Shown here: positions 53,886 to 64,000 of the stretch, piece by piece
Numbering within the stretch: the stretch's first letter is position 1
Layout of the letters: every line of letters begins with the position of its first letter
Source: Emmonsiellopsis sp. PD_33
Lineage: Eukaryota; Ascomycota; Eurotiomycetes; Onygenales; Ajellomycetaceae
Assembly (NCBI GenBank): GCA_032988165.1
Contig: JANTQF010000044.1
Span: 62,001 to 126,000, forward strand
Length of the DNA: 64,000 nucleotides
Direction: 5' to 3'
Notes under the pieces: generated by a model
Databases searched by the model: none
What the model saw: the letters and a program-made list of their open reading frames with translations, nothing else
What the model was told of the DNA's origin: nothing
Position numbers and translations under genes: made by a program

Positions 53886-56800
53886 ATGCTGGATAACCCG
53901 ACAAATCCTGGACTTGACAGCCACGTCGCCATTACTCCTGTCGCTCCTCTCCCTCCTCGTGACCGGTCTGGTTTTCAAGTTGCTATTATATGCGCTCTAC
54001 CTATAGAAGCCACCGCGATTAGCGCATTGTTCGACAAAACATACAACGAAAGGAAGTATGGCAAGGGACCAGGAGATTCAAATGCTTACTCTATGGGCAC
54101 GATCGGACATCACAATGTCGTTTTGGTACACATGCCAGAGGCAGGCAAAGTTGCTGCCGCCAGCGCCGCAGGGATGCTCAGTACAAGCTTTCGGCGGATT
54201 CGGCTTGCTCTGGTAGTTGGTGTGTGCGGTGGTGTACCTTTTGGGGGGTATGCAGGTAGAGAAATGTTTACCGGAGATCATTTCACCGATGATGGCTTTA
54301 TCTTTCTTGGAGACGTTGTGATTAGCGAAGGCCTTATCCAGCATGACCTCGGGAGACGACTGCCTGACAACACATTTATGCCTAAAAACTCGCTACGAGA
54401 TAATCTTCCCAGGCCCAGTCCAGATATGCGTGCCATTCTTGCCAAGCTGACAGCTGAACCCGGACGAAATTGGTTGCGTAGCAAGACGGCGGAATCCCTT
54501 GAGCTATTGCGGTCAAAATTGGGTGGCACAGTATCATATCCGGGAATAACGGAAGACAAGCTGTATAAATCGACACATCATCACAAGCACCACGGTATTT
54601 GGAAGTGCACAACATGTATCGACGAAAGTGGAGGAAGTGGGCCATGCAACAACACTAGGATGAGTTGCGAACAGCTCGGATGCAATGAAGAAGAGACAAT
54701 GCGTCGGTGCAGATCGTATCCGCGATCCAAGCCAGAGATCCATTTTGGCATTATCGCTTCTGGGGATACTGTGATGAAATCAGGAGAAGATCGGGACGAT
54801 ATCGCTTTTTCAAACGGTGTTATTGCATTCGAAATGGAGGGCGCGGGCGTATGGGAAAGATTTCCCTCTACTTTGGTTATCAAAGGTGTTTGTGACTATG
54901 CAGATAGCCATAAGAGCACGAAATGGCAACGCTATGCTGCAGCAACGGCGGCTGCGGTCACGAAATGTTTTCTGAAAGTTTGGACTTCAGGTATGCGATG
55001 TCAAGAAGATGGATGTTGAGGCCGAATCAAACTAAGTTCATATGTTAGGGAGCACGCCGGGCCCTCGCAAAACTCGCAATTCAGGGCGGAGAATAAGGGA
55101 AATAGAGATTCTAAAGAAGCTTGGCAAGGCGCCATATCGAGAGCAGAAAGATCGAAATCAGGAACGCGTCCCGGAGACATGCGAATGGTTTGCCACGCAT
55201 GACCTTTTTCGAGAATGGAAGGAAAGTGAAACGTCAAGTATGCTCTGGGTATCTGCCGATCCTGGATGCGGCAAATCCGTCCTTGCAAAACATCTGGTCG
55301 ATTCGGTCATCCCAACTACTGATGCGCGAACGACCTGCTACTTCTTCTTCAAGGATGACTTCGAGGAGCAAAAGAGTGTTGTTATCGCTTTATCGTGCAT
55401 TCTGAGGCAACTCTTTCTCCAGAAACGTGTCCTTCTCTCTGAAAAGATCCTGGAGCAGTTTGAAATAGGAGGAGGGAAATTCCAAGACTCGTTCAGTGAC
55501 CTATGGGATGTTCTTCTCACCGCCGCAAAGTACGAGGATGCCGGTGAAATTGTCTGTGTTCTTGATGCAATCGACGAATGTGAAGATCATGGGAGATCTC
55601 AGCTCTCAGAGGCGCTGTGCAAATTCTATAGGCACAGAACGGACTTTAACCTAAAGTTTCTCCTCACGAGTCGCCCATATGGTGAAATCCGAAGGGGATT
55701 CGAGCCTCTTGACATTCCAAATCTACCCGTCATTCACCTGAGCGGTGAAAGCGAGGTCGAGCTGGAGAAGATTTCTCGGGAAATTGGCCTCTTTGTGCAA
55801 GCCAGGGTTAAGACAATCGGTTCAAAGCTGAGACTTCGAGATGATGAGCAGGACCTTCTCCTGCAAAGGCTCATGTGTGTCCCTAACCGCACATATCTGT
55901 GGGTGTACCTTACCCTCGATTTGATCGAAAAGGACATCAACATCGATAAAAAAGGGATAGAGCAAGCAACCTCTCATCTCCCGGAGACCGTCTATGGAGC
56001 ATATGAAAACATCCTATCGAAGAGTCGCGATACCAATGAATCTCTCAGGCTGCTGCACATCATAGTCGCTGCCACACGGCCCTTGACTCTGCAAGAGATG
56101 AATGTCGCGCTATCCATCAGAGAAAACCACCAGTCGTATGATGACCTCAATCTAAAATCGGATGAACGTTTTCACGAAATTATCCGGGACCTATGCGGCC
56201 TTTTTGTGACGGTCGTGAACTCGAGAGTCTACCTCCTTCATCAAACCGCGAAAGAATTCTTGGTGAAAAGTACCTCGGGCCTTCATCCCAACAATAGCCA
56301 AGGTGGTATAAAGTGGAAGCACTCTCTGGTTCCTCAGCAGTCTCACCGCGTCCTCTTCGACATTTGTGTCTGGCACCTACTTTTCCCGCAGTTTGACTCT
56401 CAGACCCGGATCGTGATCAGAGACGTGCTAGGGGAAACATTCCACTTGCAAAAGGATGCAATATTTGACAAGTATCTTGCAGACCACGTCTTCCTTGCCT
56501 ACTCTGCCAACTATTGGGCCCTGCACTACCGCGAAGCACATATCAAAGACCCTAAATTGGCAAGATTGTTGCTAAAGATGTGTGATCCGGATTCCGCTCG
56601 TTATTCATTTCTGGTTTTGCTCCAGTGGCGTTGGAAAACAATGCCAAAATTTAATGTGGATATATCGGCTCTGACTACGGCGTCCTATTTTGGGCTTACA
56701 GCTGTCGTAAAACTTATCCTTAATACCAGCGGCATCGATATAGATGAGATGGACAGTACAACTAAACGGACGGCACTAATTTGGGCGGCGGAGCGCGGGT

Positions 56801-57603
56801 TTCTTGATATTGTGGGTCTGCTGATGAAGGGTACGAGGCGCTCTTTCATGGAACTGTTCTCGTTTCCATTGGGGAAACGGCCCAAAATCGACCTGGGCGA
56901 CGAAACGGGTCACACACCGCTGGCTGTAGCTGCGCAGAATGGCCATTATGATGTGGTGGAATTGCTTGTGGGGAAAGGTGCTAATATCGAATGTGTGGAT
57001 ATCTTGAACAGACAGACGCCGCTTCACGTAGCTATCAAGGGTAGCCATGAAGAGATAGCAAAGCTGCTCATCGAGAAGGGCGCCAATGTTGAACATCAGG
57101 ATAACCGTGGGGACTCCCCTCTGCTTCATGCTATGTTCGCTGGGCTCCACACTGTTGTCGAGCTGCTCCTTGAAAAGGGTGTTTATCTGGATCATCAGAA
57201 CAACGATGGAGACTCTGCCCTACATAGGGCCGCAAATTCGGGATACCATGTCGTCGTCGAATCGTTACTCAAAAAGGGTGCAAGTCCTAATATTCGTGAT
57301 TCGTGGGATTTTTCGCCCCTCATGCGCGCCATAAGGAACGGGGAGGAGATATGCGCAAGATTACTGCTTCAGCATGGCGCTTACGCTGACGTCAGTAACA
57401 AGCACGGCGAGACGCCGCTTTCGATGGCTATAATGATCGAGCATGAGGGGGTGCTGAAATTGGTGCTTGAGCATGGCGCTAATATCAACGAGACATATGG
57501 GGATGGGGAGACACCGCTATCGGCCGCCATCAAAACCGGGAAAGAGGGCGTGGTGAAGTTGGTGATGGAGTATCTCAAACGGTCTTCGAGTGGAAAGAGT
57601 TAG
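53886..57603 (+). CDS. NLR-type STAND protein: PNP_UDP - NACHT - ankyrin repeats
   Basis: Two exons (53886-54990, 55049-57603) joined by a 58-nt intron; the phase is exact and gives 1219 residues. Residues about 29-365 form a nucleoside-phosphorylase-like domain (VAIICALPIEATAISALFD, VVGVCGGVPFG, FEMEGAGVWERF, IKGVCDYADSHK) with a His/Cys-rich insertion. The NACHT NTPase follows: Walker A ADPGCGKSVLAKHL (about 438-451), Walker B IVCVLDAIDECED (about 536-548), FLLTSRPYGEI, and the winged-helix-like LLHQTAKEFLV. About nine ankyrin repeats finish the protein (for example GHTPLAVAAQNGHYDVVELL). Fungal NLRs of this type are thought to act in non-self recognition and programmed cell death; that role is inferred. 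Without the intron the locus would appear as two separate genes. Confidence 0.92.
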
Positions 57604-57966
57604 AGTATAGGTAACGGGCTGGATGGTCTTACATATACCCTAATGTACTTCGTGTCTCCCTGTCTTTCCTTTCTTTGTCTCTCCCGGTCGTATCTTCCAC
57701 CGCCCTACTTATTATGATTTTGCATATAGACATAAAATATTACCGTCTGAGTAAAAAGGCAAACTGCTTTATTTTTCAAATTCTTGCCCTTTAACTGGGT
57801 AACTGACCAGTTTAACCCTTCTCTACTCCTAATTCTCCCCAGGCTAAGTGTGTAGCGAGCCTCATAAAGTGCCTAAGGGAGCGTAGCAAACCTGTATATT
57901 TGTGCCATTTGTAGGTATATTTCATTGGGAGGCAGTATATGAAGTTCGCGACAATGTTCAGCTAAC
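57604..57966. other. Convergent 3' flanks of NLR and UBX genes
   Basis: 363 bp between convergent stops. AT-rich, with nothing else recognised. Confidence 0.5.
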
Positions 57967-59083
57967 CTATCCAACAATCAGGAATTCGTTTGTAGTAATC
58001 CCAACATCCTTTAGTGTTTTCTCGAACGAGGTTGTATCGAAGATCTGCCGGGGCATTCTCCGCGTAAGACTATTAACTTCCATCTTGCTCTTCTCAGCAA
58101 AAGAATCTGCCACCATAGACAACGTGGTGTCAACTGGAAACCTTTCATCGAGCGTAACATTGCCCCCCTGTAAGCGAAGCGTGACCTCTGTGTTCATCGA
58201 TACAGGTTCGGGTGCAGGTGGTGTTGGTGTTGGTGCAGGGGCTGCTTTGACAGGTAAAATCGCGCGGCCTTCTCGTTCGGCCTTCTCCCGCTCAGCTTTT
58301 TCTCGTCGTGCAATTTTATCAGCTTCGATCTTGGCCTTTATTCGTTCTTTGGCTTCTATTGCCTCTTTCTTATCCCGCCTCTTTTGGGCAAGCTCCTTCA
58401 GATGCTCTTTTTTCTGGACATCTTCTTTCAAGTCCATCGTTTCCTTGGTGGATTTTCTGCGGATTTGCTATATGAGAGTAAAACGGTCAGCATATGGAAA
58501 TGAATGGACGCCGCGCAATCATCTATGAACCATTTGCATGGATAGAAACATCGGCGGAAACATTTCACTAACCTCATTTCTCTTCCTCTCAGTCTTTTCC
58601 TCCTCAGCATGCTGTGCTCTCTTAACCTCCAACTTTTTTCTCAACTCCACAAGACGGGCAGCCTTCTCCTCTTCCGTCAACGGGGCAATTTCCTCCGTGG
58701 ACTCCGAAAAGTTGACATGCTCTGTCTTGGATGCATGGAATTCAGCCTGTCCTTGACTACGGAACTTCTTGCCGCAGTCGCCGCAGACGAGACTTCTGGG
58801 TACCTCGCCTGGCTGCAGAGCGGGAGGTTCATCTGTGTCGTCGGTTGCGGGTTGCGTGGTGGTGGTGGCTTGGATTTCGTCGAGGGACTTGTCACTGTTG
58901 GCATCCAGCCATTCGATCGCGGGGAGTACTGGATTATTGAACAAAGCAACGGGTTAGATTCAGAAAAACAGACGGACGAAAGTTATAGGAGAAGTACCTA
59001 CAGCCACCTGTTTTATTCACGGCAATCTTGGCCCGGTCTGGGTCGAAACCCATCTCGATGAGCTGCTCGAGATCTGACGCCAT
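57967..59083 (-). CDS. UBA - zinc finger - UBX protein (UBXN1/SAKS1-like p97 adaptor)
   Basis: Exons 59083-59002, 58928-58573 and 58467-57967 give 312 residues. The N-terminal UBA domain (MASDLEQLIEMGFDPDRAKIAVNKTGGLLPAIEWL, split by intron 1) binds ubiquitin. A C2H2-like finger follows (LVCGDCGKKFRSQGQAEFHA with a second His in KTEH), then a long Glu/Lys-rich coiled coil (residues about 115-220). A C-terminal UBX domain (VTLRLQGGNVTLDERFPVDT to the end) should dock on Cdc48/p97. The intron 1 donor was set at GTAGGT because it restores KTGGL; a GTGGCT donor a few bases upstream is the alternative. Likely a cytosolic or nuclear adaptor delivering ubiquitylated clients to Cdc48; inference from domains. 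Confidence 0.92.
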
Positions 59084-60547
59084 AGATGCGGATGTGCTGG
59101 GAAAGTGGAACTTTGCTGTCTGGATGGCTCTGAATGGAGACAGAACGGCAGGGTGGCTGGGAAGAAGAGGACGAAGAGGACGAAGAGGTGAGGTTGGGAT
59201 GAGACTGACAAGGCAGCTCTCGTGTTGTTTAAATAGGAGGAAGCTGGAATGCGGGACAGCCCCACTAGCGCCGGTCCGCAGATCAAGCAGGCGGAGTCGG
59301 GATGAGGTCATCCCCAAACTATGTCTGGAGGAGTTATAGAAATATACAAAAGATGCTTTGATGCTGAGCGTTATTTACTGCGGGATGGCCTAGCGAGAGG
59401 GGTTTTAATTTATAAGTTTGATCATGGTTGCTATAGGAAATATTACAATATTACACCTGTAGCTCAGGCGGGTGGTAATGGCGGCTATCTGCTGCTCTCC
59501 TCTTGGGCCAATCCAAGCAAACGGATGCCATCCAAACACCCATCTTTAGACACACTGATATGCACTGCGCGAAGCATTCATCTATAGTAACATCTCACTG
59601 TTGACCTCCTCCTCCACATCCCATCCATATAGACCTGGAATCCATTTCTCCATGCAGGGCTGTATGCTTCAGGTATGGGCCAGAAAACAGGGGCAATGCC
59701 GCCAGATGTTCCGCCCTCCCGACCAAGCATTGAGTAAATAGAGGTTATCAATGCCTTTCTAATGCTCCTTGATTCAGTCCAGGAAATTTAGGACACCCCA
59801 CGCAAAAGGATTAAGGCCGTGCATCTGTCCCGTGATTCATCGAGAGGCAACGAAGAAATGATAGACGCTTGGTACCACAATCTCATGATGGCCCTTTGTG
59901 TGACTTCGGGGCGGGGATATCAGATATATGAAGCAAGATTTCGCATCTTTACTTCCTCCTCCGAGCAGAGAAGCGCATCCTTGTGTAATGGTCGATATTG
60001 GCCACTTTTGACACTGCCGGTTGCGCCAGTAATCGCGCGCCAATCCGAGGCTCCTGGGGCATTAATGTAATCATTATCCCTCCAGCGAAATGAAGGAAGG
60101 GACTGCGCCTGGATAGCGAAAATAGGAGCTGGTGAAGGGGGATATCGTAAACTGCCTGGGGAGTGCATTGAGAGACTCTCGGTCCCCTCCATGTATAATA
60201 TTCATGGAATTGTTCTGTATTTCGAAGTTCACCTGTAAATCACCGGCCTTGCTTCCAACAATCCGAGCGACGGGGGGATTTCTGCTGCCTTCAAGATATC
60301 AAAATCAACAAGAAGGAAGGAAAAGGTCTGGGGCGAGGTTGGTGGCACGTGACCTGGTGCTTACCAAGCCTCACGGACCACCCGATGACATTCAACAGCT
60401 CAATATCTTGTCCAATTCCGACATTCCTCTCCTCTCCCCTCGACATCAACCTCTGCGGCCTCCCGAATAACGCCCTCCTCGTCCTATCTTTGTGTGTGTC
60501 TCTGCTCTTGGGATATTCCCCGTCCGCGCCTCCGTTATTCCGCCATA
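59084..60547. promoter_or_regulatory. Divergent promoter region, UBX / SCS2 genes
   Basis: 1.46 kb between divergent starts. CACGTGAC at 60346-60353 is about 200 bp upstream of the SCS2 ATG, and a CT-rich tract (about 60410-60480) lies nearer to it. The frames at 59321-59587, 59819-60070 and 59920-60192 are unconserved-looking. No RNA gene was seen. Confidence 0.45.
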
Positions 60548-61809
60548 ATGTCGGTCAAACTGCAGCCTAAGACACTGGAATTCCAACGTTAGTCCACGCC
60601 ATGATCGCCGAGAGCAGACCCTTGTTGGACTCTATTGACACCCCGTATGTAGGGCCGTTCACTCGAGAAGTCAGCCAGATCCTCACTATAGAAAATGAAC
60701 AGAGCGACCCCGTAGCATTCAAGGTATGAGCTCCCTGCGGAACGAAACAACATCGCCATCAACTCCGAACTATAGCTGATATGACGTTTGTTTAGGTCAA
60801 AACAACTGCCCCCAAGCGGTTCGTCTGCACATCGTCGTTGATTTCTAGTCGACCAGGCTGCCTAACATCTGATATCCAGTTACTGCGTTCGTCCCAATTC
60901 CGGCCGGATCGAGCCTGGCGCAAATGTACAGGTTCAAGGTCCGTGTTTGGCCTTGCGCATACATATATCCTCCTGCGAATCGAAAATGATGTGATATGCT
61001 TACGATATGTATAGTGCTCCTTCAGGCGATGAAAGATGATCCGAACCCCAAAGCTTCCCGCGATAAGTTTTTGGTCCAGTCCGTGGCAGTATCGGCGGAT
61101 AAGGAGTTCTCGAATGTCAGCGCGATTGTATGTGTGCCGCTCCTCGTCGCTACAATCAGCCATATACTTACCTTTTCGTAGTGGCAGCATGTGGAACAAA
61201 CAGCCAAATCGTCGATCAAGGAGCAGAAAATCAGAGTAGAATTTTTGGATCCTGAAGAACCCGCCGAAACTAAAGGCGCGGACACCAATGGGGTGGTATG
61301 TTCCTATATTTCTTGGGTGGACTGCATTGAACTTGTATAGCTCACAGAATATCTAATTCTAGGCCACGCTTGATGAACAACCTCCGGCGTATACCTCCCC
61401 TGCTGCCCCAAGATTCGATACCCCATTAGCAGCTCGCACCGCACCTCTTGATGTCACTTCTCCACCTCACGAAGTAGAGCGAGAGGAACCAATCTCTTCT
61501 CCACCTGGTGTCGATGCAGTCAAACCATCCGCGCCTGCATTTTCGAGCCCAGAACCCCAGCGCGCTGCGCCAACGCAAAGCGACGAGCTCAGATCCCAAC
61601 TTGCGGATGCACGCGCCCAAATCCAGAAACTGAAAGACCAACTGGCCGATCAAGGATTGAGACAAAGGAAAACAGGGATTGAAAAGGGAGCCACGACATC
61701 AGGGCTACAGCAACAGCAGCCTACCCAGCCTGCAGAAGTGGGAGTTCCATTGCGCATCGTTGCAGCCCTGTGTTTCCTTAGTTTCCTCCTGGCGTACGTC
61801 TTCTTCTAG
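60548..61809 (+). CDS. SCS2: VAP-family ER membrane contact-site protein (Scs2-like)
   Basis: Tail-anchored ER protein whose MSP domain binds FFAT motifs of lipid-transfer proteins and tethers ER to plasma membrane. Seven exons: 60548-60587, 60653-60723, 60796-60818 (23 nt), 60880-60938, 61015-61127, 61182-61295, 61363-61809. They give 288 residues with all phases consistent. The MSP domain (1-120) includes LQPKTLEFQRPFTREVSQIL, DPVAFKVKTTAPKRYCVRPN, SGRIEPGANVQVQVLLQAMK and KDKFLVQSVAV-like sequence. A Pro/Ser linker leads to a coiled coil (ELRSQLADARAQIQKLKDQL) and a C-terminal membrane anchor (LRIVAALCFLSFLLAYVFF). The gene is so fragmented that no long open frame covers its conserved N-terminal half. 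Confidence 0.94.
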
Positions 61810-63366
61810 ACATATTGCCAATGACAAGCACGCACCCCCCCTGCGAAACCCTCATCTATTCCCCTCTACTAGTGCAGTCTCGGCATTCGCTCTTGACCCC
61901 CTCAGACCATCACCATTTTTGAGGTCTAATTCCTGTCCTTCTGAGCGTTGCATGGCCCCTGTTTCTTTTCTGTCTATCTTATTCTTTTTATGTGTTCGAT
62001 TCATTTTCTACCTGTTTACTTAACTAGCCTCTTTTCTCCCCTTTGATACAACGGCCACAATGTTGTATGGTTCGTATCTAATGTCTATCAGGCGCCATTC
62101 CCCTTGTTTATCGTACTGACAATGTCCTTTCCTTTCTTTCCCCCCATTCTTCCCATTTCATTTGTCCCTAGTCCTATTCCTTCTATTCCCTTTTCCTTTT
62201 TATTCCTCTTTTTCGACAATGTGACAACGAATGCAGTTTTCTTACCCATCAACTTATCTCCTCCATATTCCATATTTTTTTTCTCTCTGTCTCTGTCCCT
62301 CGGAACGCGGTGTGGCGGATTTTTATTATGCCAGAGAAGAACAAAAAGGAACCCATGGAATAACTTCAACAAAAAAAAAGAATGTAAGCTTCATATATGG
62401 CCAGTTAAGTATTTCCTCCACATTTACCCCATACCATGTTTTCCCCCCGTACCCCATGCCGCCATGCCCCATACCCACCGCGGCGAGCGGTATCATGTAT
62501 GATGTAATCGCGCACCAAACAGACGCACCCTCAACCTCGGGTCCGGACCCGGATGGGGCGTCTACCTAGGTACAACATATACATGTACATACAATGTACA
62601 TACATGTTGTTGCCTCACCTATTGTTGCACATGACATGTGAGTTAATAGGAAAAACTGGAATGAGATACTACGTTTCAAAATTTTCGACAATCCCGACAC
62701 CCAAGCTCCATGGCGCAGAAAGGGAGAACACGTGATCTGTTAACTATGTAGGTAGTTATCAGAAAATGGTTTTCCAACCTCCAAGATTCCAACCAACTGA
62801 CAAGTTGCATTGGATGTCCTTTTCGACTTTTGTTTGCTACATTAATCAACATTATAATAGGTGGGTGGGATGTACTAACTGGTTCAAAAGATACATACGG
62901 AGGTTTTATATCGCGAAAAGGAAAGAAGAAGAAAACACCAGATGTCCCCGAAACTTGAAAGACAAATTCAATTCCACATGCAACCAAATAGTGTTCATAT
63001 GATTTGCTAATTACATATCCCTTCACAAATAGGAAATAAATAGATCATTCCGGGGTTTAGGAAACATCCATCCTATCAGATACTATCAACTGGGGGAGAA
63101 TATCTGGCCATCATCCTCTTGCCTTGTCCTTGGATAGAGTATGTATGCCACGGCAAGCTACTTCATATGAGCCCATCTCAAACAAACCAACGCGTCTCAC
63201 GCATGTGTTTGGGATTAGGGGTCGGACATCGGGACATCGTTACCGTATTGCGATTGTGCTGCATCTAGGTGGTTGGATTTGAATGTCAGAGTGAACATAT
63301 GGCATGGAAAAGAAAGTGAGAGGAAGAGGGAGAGGGGGAGGGAGAGAGAAAAAGGGGGGGTTCCGG
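61810..63366. other. Convergent 3' flanks, gene-free
   Basis: 1.56 kb between the SCS2 stop and the 3' end of the right-edge gene. T-rich just after SCS2, then complex sequence with short ATG-rich ACATGTACATAC tandems (about 62573-62606) and a GAGAG/GGGAG purine run (about 63316-63360). Frames at 62104-62569 and 62676-63026 are not supported. Confidence 0.45.
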
Positions 63367-64000
63367 CTACATTCCAGCAACGAAGCTATCTCCCCGCCTA
63401 AGATTTAAAGACGAAAAGAAACAGAAAAAGTCAGAAATTCAGGCAAACTTACCTTTCATATCCGCCAAAAACGGATCATCACCAAACACAGGCAACACCG
63501 TCGCGCGCGAAACCACAAACCCGTTCAACATATCAAACCCACGATCATTCCCCCATTTAACAAGGGCGGGAAAGAAGCAGAATCCCACGAACAGGCCACT
63601 CCCATGACTATCACTACCAAGCCGATGCAGCTCATCATCCTCGCACTCGCCCTCCGTGACATCGACGATGCTCATGGTTGCGCGATTGTAAGGTGTGCCG
63701 GGTCTATAGTACACGGACTCATACGACGCCAGCGACATGCATGTTTTTAGGCGGAGGTTGGCTTGCAGTTTTAGGAGCTTCAGAAGGCTACGCCGACCCT
63801 TGTCGCTGAGGGGAATATGCAGTTCGAGTCGTGCCCATGCTTCATCGACGAGATGGGTCAGCTCGGAGTCTGGGCTTGGTTTGGAGCCGAGGAATGAAGC
63901 GGAGATCTCTTTGACTTCTGGCAGGTGGTTGAGGAGCTTGATGAAGCTGGATCGCCAGATGTTTATGTCTCTTCGCGGGACGGCTAGGAGGTTATTCATT
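63367..64000 (-). CDS. Unrecognised protein, 5' end outside window
   Basis: The frame runs in from the right edge to a GTAAGT donor at 63452; a 63-nt intron and a last exon at 63389-63367 would give the end DMKDSFVAGM. The acceptor is GAG rather than CAG/TAG, so the last exon is tentative; unspliced reading would stop shortly after DMK. About 190 residues are visible: an alpha-helical, Leu-rich stretch (INIWRSSFIKLLNHLPEVKE; RRSLLKLLKLQANLRLKTC), then YYRPGTPYNRATMSIVDVTEG and a hydrophobic segment (GLFVGFCFFPALVKWGNDRG). I do not recognise the family. A Met at 63999 may be internal rather than the true start. Confidence 0.6.

Noticed and set aside
55042..57603. NACHT-ankyrin frame as a separate gene starting at its own ATG
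   Set aside because: That ATG lies inside a phase-perfect 58-nt intron that joins the frame to the PNP_UDP domain, a well-known fungal NLR combination.

Overview
The window is chromosomal DNA of a filamentous ascomycete (Pezizomycotina), most likely a eurotiomycete. The main reasons are short introns (about 50-120 nt) with GTAWGT-type donors and CTAAC-like branch points, a full-length septation kinase of the SepH/Cdc7 type, an Anp1-type mannan polymerase subunit, a fungal NLR with a nucleoside-phosphorylase-like head, and secreted plant-wall hydrolases. The assignment to class is inference. No rRNA, CRISPR, insertion sequence or intact transposon was seen. One tRNA was found.

Region by region. 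1-9.7 kb: the 5' part of the ribonucleotide reductase large subunit gene (cut by the left edge), a small four-cysteine GPI-type secreted protein, a P-loop nucleoside/PanK-like kinase, a second GPI-type surface protein, then a long gene-free stretch with a tRNA-Glu(CTC). 9.7-24.5 kb: a disordered conserved fungal protein, dihydrofolate synthase, the 12-exon SepH-like kinase, an ABC1/UbiB-family mitochondrial protein (Mcp2/Cqd2 type) and a small single-pass membrane protein. 26-31 kb: a divergent mitochondrial pair (NAD+ carrier and complex III subunit QCR7) and a MAG1-type DNA glycosylase. 32-36.3 kb: a 1399-residue protein with about five membrane segments and a long C-terminal ankyrin array. 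38.8-45 kb: ECM33-like GPI protein and Anp1. 46-50.8 kb: secreted GH2 and GH62 glycosidases in tandem. 52-53 kb: a YCII-domain protein. 53.9-57.6 kb: a PNP_UDP-NACHT-ankyrin NLR assembled across a 58-nt intron. 58-61.8 kb: a UBA-zinc finger-UBX protein and a VAP/Scs2 ER-contact protein. The right edge holds an unrecognised gene.

Functional threads. Cell wall and surface: two short GPI-type proteins, ECM33, Anp1. Mitochondria: NAD+ carrier, QCR7, Mcp2-like protein, probably the YCII protein and possibly a longer MAG1 isoform. Nucleotide/one-carbon and DNA maintenance: RNR1, dihydrofolate synthase, MAG1. Accessory blocks at 31-38 kb and 46-58 kb carry the ankyrin proteins and CAZymes. These are the genes expected to vary between strains. 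The best candidates for poorly described biology are the NLR at 53.9-57.6 kb and the membrane-ankyrin protein at 32-36.3 kb. All splice models come from reading frames and consensus sites only, and no transcript data were available.
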